A model generated the notes under the pieces. The model was not told the origin of the DNA. It saw only the letters and a list, made by a program, of their open reading frames with translations, and searched no databases. A DNA stretch of 64,000 bases from Humisphaera borealis (GTDB lineage Bacteria; Planctomycetota; Phycisphaerae; Tepidisphaerales; Tepidisphaeraceae). The position numbers and the translations under genes were made by a program. The stretch spans positions 4,960,001-5,024,000 of the forward strand of contig NZ_CP063458.1 of NCBI RefSeq assembly GCF_015169395.1, written 5' to 3'. Positions 51,882 to 59,682 of this stretch are shown piece after piece (the first letter of the stretch is position 1; the number at the start of each line of letters is the position of its first letter).

Positions 51882-54629
51882 ATGACAGTCGTAACCACCG
51901 GGCCGGTGCTCCGTACGGAGCCGACATCGGGCACAACGATGGTCCGTCAGTCCGACGTGACCACCGGCCGAAAGCGCGTCATCGAAGCGCCCGCCAACCG
52001 TGTCCGACGCGACGGCAAATTCTTCCGTCTCGGCGAAGAGAAGTTCTACGTCAAAGGCGTGACCTACGGGCCGTTCGCGCCCGACGCCAACGGTTCCCAT
52101 TTCGCCAACCGCGCCCAGACCCGCAAAGACTTCGAACAGATCCTCGAACTCGGCGGCAACTGCGTCCGCATCTACTACGTCCCGCCCAGCTGGTTCCTCG
52201 AACTGGCCCGCGAGATGGGCATCAAGATCTTTCTGGACGTCAGCTGGCCCAAGAACCTGGCGTTCGTCGACGACCCCGAAGTGGCGGAGCAGGCCCGCGC
52301 CGCCGTCCGTGATTGTGCCCGCCGCTGCGGCAACCACCCGGCGGTGATGGCGATCAGCGTCGTCAACGAGATTCCGCCGGAACTGGTCCGCTTCATGACC
52401 GCCGCCCGCGTCGAAGCGTTCATCGACGAGCTCGTCGCGATCGTGAAGGAAGAGGCCCCGCACTGCCTGGCGACCTTCGCCAACTTCCCGACCACCGAAT
52501 ACCTCCGCCCCCGCGCCATCGACTTCTGCTGCTTCAACGTCTACCTCGACTACGAGCCCCAGCTTCGCAACTACCTCGCCCGCCTGCAGATGATCGCCGG
52601 CGAGCTGCCGTTGATGCTCGGCGAGTACGGCGTCGACACCCACCAGAGCTACAGCGAAGAGCAGCAGGCGACCATGCTCTCGACGCAGCTCAAGGCGACC
52701 TTCGACGAAGGCGCCGTCGGCACGTTCGTCTTCAGCTACACCGACGACTGGTACGTCCACAACTGGCAGATCGAAGACTGGAAGTTTGGCGTCACCCGGC
52801 GCGAGCGCGACGACGACGGCTACCGCATCAAGAAGCCGTCCTTCGCCGCGGTGCAGGACGTCTTCCGCCGCGCACCCCAGGTGACCGACCTGAAGCTGCC
52901 CAAGTGCAGCGTGATCATCTGCTCGTACAACGGCGCGAGCACCGTCGAATCCTGCGTCGCCTCGATGGGCAAGATCCGCTACCACCTGCCCGACGGCACG
53001 CCCAACTACGAAGTGGTGTTCGTCGACGACGGCAGCAAGGACAACACCCAGGAGATCCTGGCCAAGTTCAAAGACTGCCCCTGGCTTGTGAACATCAAGC
53101 AGAAAAATATGGGGCTGAGCTACGCCCGCAATGTCGGTGCGCAGGCGGCGACCGGCGAGATCATCGTCTACACCGACAGCGACTGTGAAGCCGACGAAGA
53201 CTGGCTTTATTTCGTCGCGCTGGCGATGGTGCGGAGCAACCATGTCGGCATGGGCGGCCCGAACCTGATCCCTGACGAAGGTAGCTGGGTCGCCGACTGT
53301 GTCGGCCTTTCGCCCGGCGGGCCGACGCACGTCATGATCAACGACCGCGAAGCCGAGCACGTGCCCGGCTGCAATATGTCGTTCTACAAGTACGCCTGGG
53401 AACAGGTGAACGGGTTCGACCCCCAGTACCGCGCCGCCGGCGACGACGTCGACTTCATCTGGCGGTTGCAACACCTGGGCTACTCGATCGGCTTCTCGCC
53501 GGCGGCCCAGGTCTGGCACTATCGCCGAAACACCGTGCAGGCCTACCTGAAGCAGCAGCGGGGCTACGGCATCGCCGAGGCGCTGCTGAAGTACAAGCAC
53601 CCCGACCACTTCAACACCCTGGGCGCGAGCCACTGGCGCGGCCGCATCTACGGCGGCGAAGAAATCGGCATCAAGGTCGGCGGCGACGTCATCTATCACG
53701 GCCTGTTCGGCACCGGGCTGTTTCAAACCATCTACCGCAAACCCGCCAGCATGATCGCCATGATGCTCATGAGCATCGAGTGGCACCTGCTGACCGGCTT
53801 TATGGCCATTCTCGGTCTGGCGTTCGGGCCGCTGCTGTGGGTGGCGCTCTGGATGTTCCTCACGCCCATCGTGCTGGCCTGCATTGCCGCGTACCAGGCG
53901 CCGCGTCCGAGGCACGCCCACCGCTTCAGTAAGCCGCTCATCGCGTACTTGCACTACCGTCAGCCCATCGTCCGCGGCTGGGCCAGATATTCCGTCCGCC
54001 TCAAGAGCAAGGTGATGGACGCACAGGCCCGCGGCTACAAACGGCGGAACGAACTCCCGTTCGACCTCTACGACCGCGACACCCTCAAGTACTGGAGCAA
54101 AGAGCATGGCCGCCTCAAGCTGATGGACGAGGTCATCGCCGAGATTCGCAAGAAAGGTTGGCGCGTTCGCGTCGACAGCGGCTGGGAAGGCTGGGACCTG
54201 GAAATCTACGGCTCCCGCTACACCAAGATCCGCATCACCACCGCCACCGAAGATCATCACGGCGTCGGCAAGCTGACACGCGTCCGCGTTCACCCGATGA
54301 TGAGCACCTTCTGCACCGTCCTCCTCTGGGCGAGCTGCATCCTCGGCGGATTGCTCCTGCTGCAGGACTACCTCTGGCCCTTCAGCCGCACGGCGGCGCT
54401 CATTCCCGTCGCATGGTGGACGATGTATCTCGTCAACCGCTGGCGGGTAACGGTGCCGGTCCTCGGCATGATCGACGAGGTCGCCGAGCGGAGCGGTTAC
54501 TGGCCGGTCTATCCCAAGAAGCCGGAGAAGCCGAGCATCGAAACCGGCGTCCCGCAGCCCGTACGCAAGAAGGAATCGCAACGCGAAGACGACAAGGTCC
54601 ACTTGCCCGAGGATGCCGTCGTCGCGTAG
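51882..54629 (+). CDS. Glycoside hydrolase-glycosyltransferase 2 fusion, membrane protein
   Basis: 915 aa. Residues about 45-320 form a TIM-barrel glycosidase of GH2/GH5 type: FYVKGVTYGPFAPD, NCVRIYYVPP, SVVNEIPPEL with an N-E pair at Glu163, and LMLGEYGVDTH with Glu248. A GT2 domain at 340-580 has SVIICSYNGAST, VVFVDDGSKDNT, YTDSDCEADEDW and GFDPQYRAAGDDVDFIWRL. Two membrane segments follow at 624-674 and more at 806-850. Both catalytic Glu are present. It could both build and trim or branch a glycan. The stop TAG is from a repeat; the ABC exporter gene begins 100 bases later. ATG 51882 follows GAGCGAGGTAGG. Confidence 0.9.
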   Translation: MTVVTTGPVLRTEPTSGTTMVRQSDVTTGRKRVIEAPANRVRRDGKFFRLGEEKFYVKGVTYGPFAPDANGSHFANRAQTRKDFEQILELGGNCVRIYYVPPSWFLELAREMGIKIFLDVSWPKNLAFVDDPEVAEQARAAVRDCARRCGNHPAVMAISVVNEIPPELVRFMTAARVEAFIDELVAIVKEEAPHCLATFANFPTTEYLRPRAIDFCCFNVYLDYEPQLRNYLARLQMIAGELPLMLGEYGVDTHQSYSEEQQATMLSTQLKATFDEGAVGTFVFSYTDDWYVHNWQIEDWKFGVTRRERDDDGYRIKKPSFAAVQDVFRRAPQVTDLKLPKCSVIICSYNGASTVESCVASMGKIRYHLPDGTPNYEVVFVDDGSKDNTQEILAKFKDCPWLVNIKQKNMGLSYARNVGAQAATGEIIVYTDSDCEADEDWLYFVALAMVRSNHVGMGGPNLIPDEGSWVADCVGLSPGGPTHVMINDREAEHVPGCNMSFYKYAWEQVNGFDPQYRAAGDDVDFIWRLQHLGYSIGFSPAAQVWHYRRNTVQAYLKQQRGYGIAEALLKYKHPDHFNTLGASHWRGRIYGGEEIGIKVGGDVIYHGLFGTGLFQTIYRKPASMIAMMLMSIEWHLLTGFMAILGLAFGPLLWVALWMFLTPIVLACIAAYQAPRPRHAHRFSKPLIAYLHYRQPIVRGWARYSVRLKSKVMDAQARGYKRRNELPFDLYDRDTLKYWSKEHGRLKLMDEVIAEIRKKGWRVRVDSGWEGWDLEIYGSRYTKIRITTATEDHHGVGKLTRVRVHPMMSTFCTVLLWASCILGGLLLLQDYLWPFSRTAALIPVAWWTMYLVNRWRVTVPVLGMIDEVAERSGYWPVYPKKPEKPSIETGVPQPVRKKESQREDDKVHLPEDAVVA

Positions 54630-54729
54630 GGTCCGCGTTGGCGGATTCGATTCTTCCGAAACCCCGAACTCGAAACGGTTTCTCTAACGCTCGCGGAAGT
54701 GCCTCGCGTCCGCCAAGGCGGACCCTACT
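54626..54729. repeat. GTAGGGTCCGC inverted pair spanning the entire gap
   Basis: The left copy GTAGGGTCCGCGTTGGCGGA starts at 54626 and its TAG (54627-54629) is the stop of the fusion gene. The right copy, reverse oriented, ends CGGACCCTAC at 54728 and T at 54729; the ATG of the exporter is 54730. The pair therefore occupies the whole intergenic space, about 50 bases of spacer included. Confidence 0.88.
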
Positions 54730-56586
54730 ATGCGTTTCCTCCTTCGCTGCCTGGCCTATTTCCGTCCCGACCTGCCCCGGATCGTCTGGTCCCTCGCGCT
54801 GACGTTTCTCGCGACACTCGTCGGCCTGCTCCAGCCGATCACCGTCAAGGTGCTGATCGACTCGGTCCTCGGCAACAAGCCCGCCAGCGGGTGGGTCGAC
54901 GGACTGTTCGTCGCCGTCCTGCCGGCGTCGAAGGAAGGCCAGATCATCGGTCTTGCCGCCATCGGTTTGCTCATCACCATCACCGCCGCGGTACTCGTCA
55001 TGGTGCAGACGATGGCCTCGGTCAAGGTCGGCTACTACGGCCTGCGGCATGTGCGGTCCGACCTTTTCATGCACCTGCAACGCCTGAGCCTGGCCTACCA
55101 CCGCTCCCGGCCGCAGGGTGATTCGCTTTACCGCCTCTCGAGCGACACCTATGGCTTCCAGACCATCCTCAACATCATCGTCGGCAATGTGCTGGTCAGC
55201 ATTGTCATGCTCCTGGTGATGGCGTGGGTCATGTTCACCATCCAGCCGATGCTGGCACTGATCTCTCTCGTCGCTATCCCGCTGCTGCTCTGGACGCACC
55301 GCTGGGCGAACCGCGCCATCACCGCCGGCTGGGAAGAAGCGAAGGTCGCCGACAGCGGCCTGATGACCGTCGTGCAGCGTGCCGTTGCTTCGCTCTGGCT
55401 CACGCAGGCGTTCCGCCGGGAGAAGCACGAGTACCAGAAGTTTCGCGGCGAGGTCGACGGCGCGATGGCCATCCTGTTCCGCGTCCACTGGCGCGAAGTT
55501 ATCTACACCTTGCTCGTCGCTTCCATCTTGGGCCTGGGCGTTGCGCTGATCCTGGGCTTCGGCGGATGGTTCGTCTACCGCGACCAGTACGTCACCGGCG
55601 CCGGCGAAGCGGGGATGACCATCGGTAAGCTCTATGTCTTCCTCGCCTACCTCAACAAGTTCTACGAACCGCTGAACAAGATGACCGGCAGCGGCTCCAC
55701 CTTCGCCCAGGCCACCGTCCAAGCCAAGCGCGTGTTCGAAGTCCTCGATCAGAAGCCCATGATCGAAGACCCGCCCAACCCGCTGGCATTTCCCAAGCAG
55801 TCGCGGGTCATCGAGTTCAAGAACGTCGACTTCGAATATCTGCCGGGCAAACCCATCCTGCGCGACGTCTCGGCGAAGATCACGCCGGGAAACATGGTCG
55901 CGTTCGTCGGCGAGAGCGGCGTCGGCAAGAGCACCATCCTGAGCCTGCTGCCGCGCTTTTACGACGTCACCGCCGGCAGTATCGAACTCGACGGCCTCAA
56001 CGTGCGGTCGGTCGCGACCGCCGACCTGCGGGCACACATCGCGATCGTGCTCCAGGAAAACCCGCTGCTGCCAGCGACCGTCGCCGAGAACATCGCCTAT
56101 GGCGTTCCTGGCGCGACGCAGGAGCAGATTCGTGCCGCCGCCGAGGCGTCCGAGGCCGACGAGTTCATCAAGCGTCTGCCCGAAGGGTACGACACCATCC
56201 TGAACGAGAACGCGACCAACATCTCCGGCGGTCAGCGGCAGCGGCTCGCGATCGCCCGGGCACTGATCACCGAAGCGCCGATCCTCATCCTGGACGAGCC
56301 CACCAGCGCGCTCGATCCGCAGAACGAACAGCTCATCACCGCGACGCTCGGAAAGCTCAAGGGCAAGCGAACGATCATCATCGTCAGTCACCGCCTGAGC
56401 ACCGTCGCCGACTGCGACGAGATCTTCGTCATGGAAGGCGGCCGAATCACCGAGCGAGGACGCCATGACGAGTTGATCCTTCGTCGCGGGCCGTACTATC
56501 GCATGGCCCGACACCAGTTAAAGCTGGAGGACGATGCCGCCCCCCCAGCCAGCCCCGTCCCGATCCCCGCACCCGGTACCGTCTGA
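54730..56586 (+). CDS. ABC exporter (MsbA/NdvA-like half transporter)
   Basis: 618 aa. Six membrane helices in residues 15-320, then the ATPase: Walker A GESGVGKST, Q-loop VLQENPLLP, signature NISGGQRQRLAIARAL, Walker B ILILDEPTSALD, and H-loop VSHRLS. It is the same overall class as the exporter at 19940 but the two are clearly distinct. Placed directly after the glycosidase-glycosyltransferase gene with only a repeat between, it may export the product, comparable to NdvA/ChvA beside NdvB/ChvB in beta-glucan systems; this is inference. Confidence 0.9.
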   Translation: MRFLLRCLAYFRPDLPRIVWSLALTFLATLVGLLQPITVKVLIDSVLGNKPASGWVDGLFVAVLPASKEGQIIGLAAIGLLITITAAVLVMVQTMASVKVGYYGLRHVRSDLFMHLQRLSLAYHRSRPQGDSLYRLSSDTYGFQTILNIIVGNVLVSIVMLLVMAWVMFTIQPMLALISLVAIPLLLWTHRWANRAITAGWEEAKVADSGLMTVVQRAVASLWLTQAFRREKHEYQKFRGEVDGAMAILFRVHWREVIYTLLVASILGLGVALILGFGGWFVYRDQYVTGAGEAGMTIGKLYVFLAYLNKFYEPLNKMTGSGSTFAQATVQAKRVFEVLDQKPMIEDPPNPLAFPKQSRVIEFKNVDFEYLPGKPILRDVSAKITPGNMVAFVGESGVGKSTILSLLPRFYDVTAGSIELDGLNVRSVATADLRAHIAIVLQENPLLPATVAENIAYGVPGATQEQIRAAAEASEADEFIKRLPEGYDTILNENATNISGGQRQRLAIARALITEAPILILDEPTSALDPQNEQLITATLGKLKGKRTIIIVSHRLSTVADCDEIFVMEGGRITERGRHDELILRRGPYYRMARHQLKLEDDAAPPASPVPIPAPGTV

Positions 56587-56630
56587 GGGAGCCGTTCCGG
56601 GGCCTTCACGCCTTGGCAGAAGTCATCGCC

Positions 56631-56682
56631 GTTGTGGTGCAGCCGTCCCGGCTGCATTGCAGGCGGGACGCCTGAACCACAA
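56631..56682. repeat. Inverted repeat (GTGGTGCAG family)
   Basis: The left arm 56631-56656 (GTTGTGGTGCAGCCGTCCCG...) pairs with 56657-56682 (...CGGGACGCCTGAACCACAAT) with a few mismatches. Same GTGGTGCAG/CCACAA ends as 13088-13149 and 44749-44797. It lies 45 bases after the exporter stop and could act as its terminator. Confidence 0.82.
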
Positions 56683-56851
56683 TCGCCGAATCCCACACGG
56701 CCTTTCGGGACACGGTCTTTTCGGCACAGGGCACCCACGCACGATCGCCCCGAGGTCGATGCGGGTCGATGCGTCGGCCAGGATGCTTGCATCCGGATTC
56801 GAAGGTGTTAAACTCATCGACTCGCCCGACCGAACCGGTAAGGCGAAGTGA

Positions 56852-56925
56852 CGGGGTGTAGCTCAGCTTGGTAGAGCGTTTGGTTCGGGACCAAAAGGTC
56901 GCAGGTTCAAATCCTGTCACCCCGA
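56852..56925 (+). tRNA. tRNA-Pro (anticodon CGG)
   Basis: A complete 74-base cloverleaf. The acceptor stem CGGGGTG (56852-56858) pairs with CACCCCG (56918-56924) and the discriminator is A. The D arm is GCTC-AGCTTGGTA-GAGC. The anticodon stem TTTGG/CCAAA frames the loop TTCGGGA, so the anticodon is CGG, reading CCG. The T arm is GCAGG-TTCAAAT-CCTGT. CCA is not encoded. Confidence 0.96.
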
Positions 56926-56936
56926 TTGAAGTTCGA

Positions 56937-56969
56937 CCAATGGCCCCGGCAGATCGCCGGGGCCATTGG
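56937..56969 (+). terminator. 14-bp perfect hairpin after tRNA-Pro
   Basis: CCAATGGCCCCGGC (56937-56950) pairs perfectly with 56956-56969 around a 5-base loop. It starts 11 bases after the tRNA. There is no T-tract, but the position fits a terminator or processing signal. Confidence 0.6.
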
Positions 56970-57492
56970 CGTTATGCACCGCGACATTGCCGCGACTTAG
57001 TGCTGCAATGAAAAAGCGGGTTCTCGAGGCCGCATTGGCTTCAGACACGCTACCCTGATTGCCTCTCAACTTTGTCGCGATCTAGCTGCGGGTGAGGTTG
57101 CGCAAACTTGCACGCCAGACGCGACCCTTGGCGCGCAGCCTATCGATGACGTCGTCTATCGTGAGCGGCCCATTGTGCGAAGAGTTGGACGATACGCCGG
57201 ACGTGCTCTCGGCGGGATCCCACGAGGCCCCGACAATTCTTGCGGTCTTTTCGGCGACCACCGGGCGCCGAGCCGAGAACCCATCCTTCCTGAATTCGAC
57301 GATCCTAACCTACACGCATATCGACACTCTGCCACTTGCCGTACAAGCTCGCAAGGTGGACCCAAGAGTGTCTCTCTAGAGGGACAATCAAGCACTACAA
57401 AGAAGGCACCGACGACTTCAACTTGAATTCCGGGATCGGCAGTGGATACTTCGTCGCGGGAAGAACTGCTGATATCACCCAATGGGGAAGAA
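56970..57492. other. Intergenic region between tRNA-Pro and a PEP-CTERM gene
   Basis: 523 bases with several short open frames on both strands. The best is on the minus strand, 57082-57309: its C-terminal part (DDVIDRLRAKGRVWRASLRN) looks protein-like but the frame has no acceptable start codon, and an upstream stop suggests decay. I cannot name it. tRNA 3' ends are common integration sites, so decayed mobile DNA is possible, but no att repeat is visible. Confidence 0.35.
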
Positions 57493-58236
57493 ATGCGTGG
57501 ACATATCGGTGCTCTCGCCGAGCTGGCAGTGCTGGTTTCGCTCGTTGCCGCGGGGCCTACCGCCGCAGCTGACATCTTTTCCGACGACTTTTCGTCATTC
57601 TCGTCCACTACTACGTGGACGGTCCTCAACCGCAGCAGCCCCGTTGGGACCACGACTTGGCAGCAGGGTGCTATCAATTCGGGCCTTACAGCCATGGGCG
57701 GGGGCTCAGCCTTTGCCGCTGTCGGCTACGAGTCGGCCGGCGCAGGCGGCAACGCAACCGCGAGCAATTGGCTCGTCTCTCCCGCAATGACGCTTGAAAA
57801 TGGGCAGTCGCTCACGTTCGACGCCATCGGCCAGGATGGCCAAGGCTTTCCGGACCGTTTACAGGTCCGTTTGAACATCACGAACGCAGGTAGCGATGTC
57901 GGGACGACCGCCGTGTCGGTCGGCGACTTTGGACGCCTGTTGCTCGATATCAATCCCACTTACCAGAGTGCCCCGAACCCGCTGGCCTTTCCGACCTCGT
58001 GGACTCACTACGCGTTGCCAATTTCGGGCTTAAGTGGCCCGGTCCAAGGGCGTTTTGCGTTTAGGTACTTCGTGGAGGACACCGGACCCGATGGCAGCCG
58101 CGGAACGGAAATCGCGATCGACAATGTCCGACTGACGGCCGTGCCCGAGCCTGGAATGGTGGCTGTGATCATACCTTCAATCCTCGGATTGCTCGGCCGG
58201 TTTCGCTCCTCGACACGACCGGGAGGCAGCAAGTGA
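57493..58236 (+). CDS. PEP-CTERM sorted surface protein, choice-of-anchor-J-like
   Basis: About 247 aa from ATG 57493, which has GGGGAAGAA upstream. Signal peptide LAELAVLVSLVAAGPTAAA. The body has FSDDFSSFSST... and GNATASNWLVSPAMTLENGQSLTF, the pattern of cleaved-adhesin-like (choice-of-anchor J) domains. The C-terminus VPEPGMVAVIIPSILGLLGRF is the sorting tag, followed by a basic end. The next gene overlaps its last four bases. Confidence 0.88.
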   Translation: MRGHIGALAELAVLVSLVAAGPTAAADIFSDDFSSFSSTTTWTVLNRSSPVGTTTWQQGAINSGLTAMGGGSAFAAVGYESAGAGGNATASNWLVSPAMTLENGQSLTFDAIGQDGQGFPDRLQVRLNITNAGSDVGTTAVSVGDFGRLLLDINPTYQSAPNPLAFPTSWTHYALPISGLSGPVQGRFAFRYFVEDTGPDGSRGTEIAIDNVRLTAVPEPGMVAVIIPSILGLLGRFRSSTRPGGSK

Positions 58237-59027
58237 GAAAGCGTTATCTCAGCACTACCCGGTCCTCGGCATTCACCATCGTCGAATTGCTCGTCGTCGT
58301 AGGCATTGTGGGCCTCTTGTTGGCGATCGCGATTCCCGGCGTTTCCAGGGTCCGGCGCAATGCAAAAGCGGTCGTCTGTACCTCCAACATTGGTGCGGTG
58401 ACGAAAGCGATTCTTGCCAGCGCTGCGAGCCAAGGCAAATTGCCCTTTACACGAACGGTGCCGGCGCCCGCACAGTACTGGTTCGACAAGAACCAGGTCG
58501 GCGCATACCTCGTTGACGCCGATCGACTCCCGCTTCAAAAGCCAGCGGGCGGCGTGTTGGCCTGCCCTTCGGATGATGGTGCTCGCAGCTACGCGATGAA
58601 CGCGTGGGCCAGCTCCGAGCTCGACGTTCAGATGGTTACCAAGGGTGGGGGACGAACCTGGAACCTCGCGGCGTCCGAGCCGTCGCAGTTGATCCTTGTC
58701 GTCGAAGCCTGGTCGTACACGGGCACGACGGCTACTGGCTGGCTCGCTCCGCCGATTGTGGGCGTCGAAGGTAAGTCCGCGGGCCAGCGTTTTGGCGGCA
58801 ATGGGGGCATCGGCCCCATTTACGCAGGCCGCTTCGGCATGGTGAACAGTGAGCTGGACTATTCGCGGCATCGCAGTGATGGGGCACTGGCAAGGACCGC
58901 GGTTTCCGGCCGACTGAACATCGGATACGCCGACGGCCACGTGGCGATGCGATCGGAGCGACAGCTGTTCGACGAGACCGGCAGGTCCGTTTCCGACAGC
59001 CGCTGGTTCCCGGGCGAGTCACCTTAA
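58233..59027 (+). CDS. Pseudopilin-like protein (type IV prepilin signal)
   Basis: 264 aa from GTG 58233, which overlaps the stop of the PEP-CTERM gene (GTGA), so they are translationally coupled. SSAFTIVELLVVVGIVGLLLAIAIPGVSRVRRNA at residues 11-44 is the prepilin helix, with Ala before Phe at the cleavage point instead of the usual Gly. IGYADGHVAMR gives the D-G-H motif. It is followed 11 bp later by the sigma factor gene. Confidence 0.88.
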   Translation: MRKRYLSTTRSSAFTIVELLVVVGIVGLLLAIAIPGVSRVRRNAKAVVCTSNIGAVTKAILASAASQGKLPFTRTVPAPAQYWFDKNQVGAYLVDADRLPLQKPAGGVLACPSDDGARSYAMNAWASSELDVQMVTKGGGRTWNLAASEPSQLILVVEAWSYTGTTATGWLAPPIVGVEGKSAGQRFGGNGGIGPIYAGRFGMVNSELDYSRHRSDGALARTAVSGRLNIGYADGHVAMRSERQLFDETGRSVSDSRWFPGESP

Positions 59028-59038
59028 GAGATTCGTCA

Positions 59039-59668
59039 ATGCTGCCCGCAGACCACACTCCCGAAAAACAGGCACCCGCGGCGATTGATTCGACGATTCG
59101 AATCGTAGAGAACGCATTCCGCCAGAATCGAGGTGTTGTATTGGAGTATGCGCGTCGCCGCATTCCGCCTGACCTGGGGCGACTCATCGATCCGGAAGAC
59201 GTCGTCCAAGACGTTTGTCTCGAGTTCTTTCGGCGCTGCCGTGAAGTGGACTTGGGCGATCACGATCACGTACGGCGTCTCATCCTGACCATCGCCCGAC
59301 ATCGGATTGTTGATCTCGTCCGCGAACTTCGGGCACGAAAGCGGGGCGGCGCTGTCCAGCGGATTGAAGAGGTTGAGGATTTCGACGAGCCCGGCCCGCT
59401 CATCGGGCTCTTGGAACAGCTGGCGGTCTATGACCGGACACCCAGCCAATCGGCCATCGCGCATGAGATCGCCGCACACTTACAACGATCGATTGACCGG
59501 CTTCCTCCTGATTACGCGCAGTGTATTCGCATTCGCCACATCGAGCAGCGGAGTGTGAAAGAGGCGGCGGGCCTGATGCAGCGAACCGAGCACGCTATTC
59601 ACCTCCTTTGCAGCCGTGCACTCGTGCAGCTGAAGAACGAGCTATTGAAGTCAACCCGGCCGGCGTAG
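59039..59668 (+). CDS. Sigma-70 family RNA polymerase sigma factor (ECF-like)
   Basis: 209 aa. Region 2 includes LIDPEDVVQDVCLEFFRRC and RLILTIARHRIVDLVRELRARKRGG. Region 4 includes LQRSIDRLPPDYAQCIRIRHIEQRSVKEAAGLMQRTEHAIHLLCSRALVQLK, a helix-turn-helix. This form with a long linker is common in planctomycetes. No anti-sigma gene with a recognisable domain is adjacent; instead the kinase-FGE gene follows 14 bp later, so regulation by phosphorylation is conceivable. Confidence 0.92.
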   Translation: MLPADHTPEKQAPAAIDSTIRIVENAFRQNRGVVLEYARRRIPPDLGRLIDPEDVVQDVCLEFFRRCREVDLGDHDHVRRLILTIARHRIVDLVRELRARKRGGAVQRIEEVEDFDEPGPLIGLLEQLAVYDRTPSQSAIAHEIAAHLQRSIDRLPPDYAQCIRIRHIEQRSVKEAAGLMQRTEHAIHLLCSRALVQLKNELLKSTRPA

Positions 59669-59682
59669 CACAATGGTGCCTA

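Noticed and set aside
51633-54602. 989-residue minus-strand open frame opposite the glycosidase-glycosyltransferase gene
   Set aside because: It is the antisense of a well-supported gene with catalytic motifs. Long antisense frames are expected at this GC content; the translation has no recognisable domain.
54433-56514. 693-residue minus-strand open frame
   Set aside because: Antisense of the ABC exporter, whose Walker and signature motifs are unambiguous.
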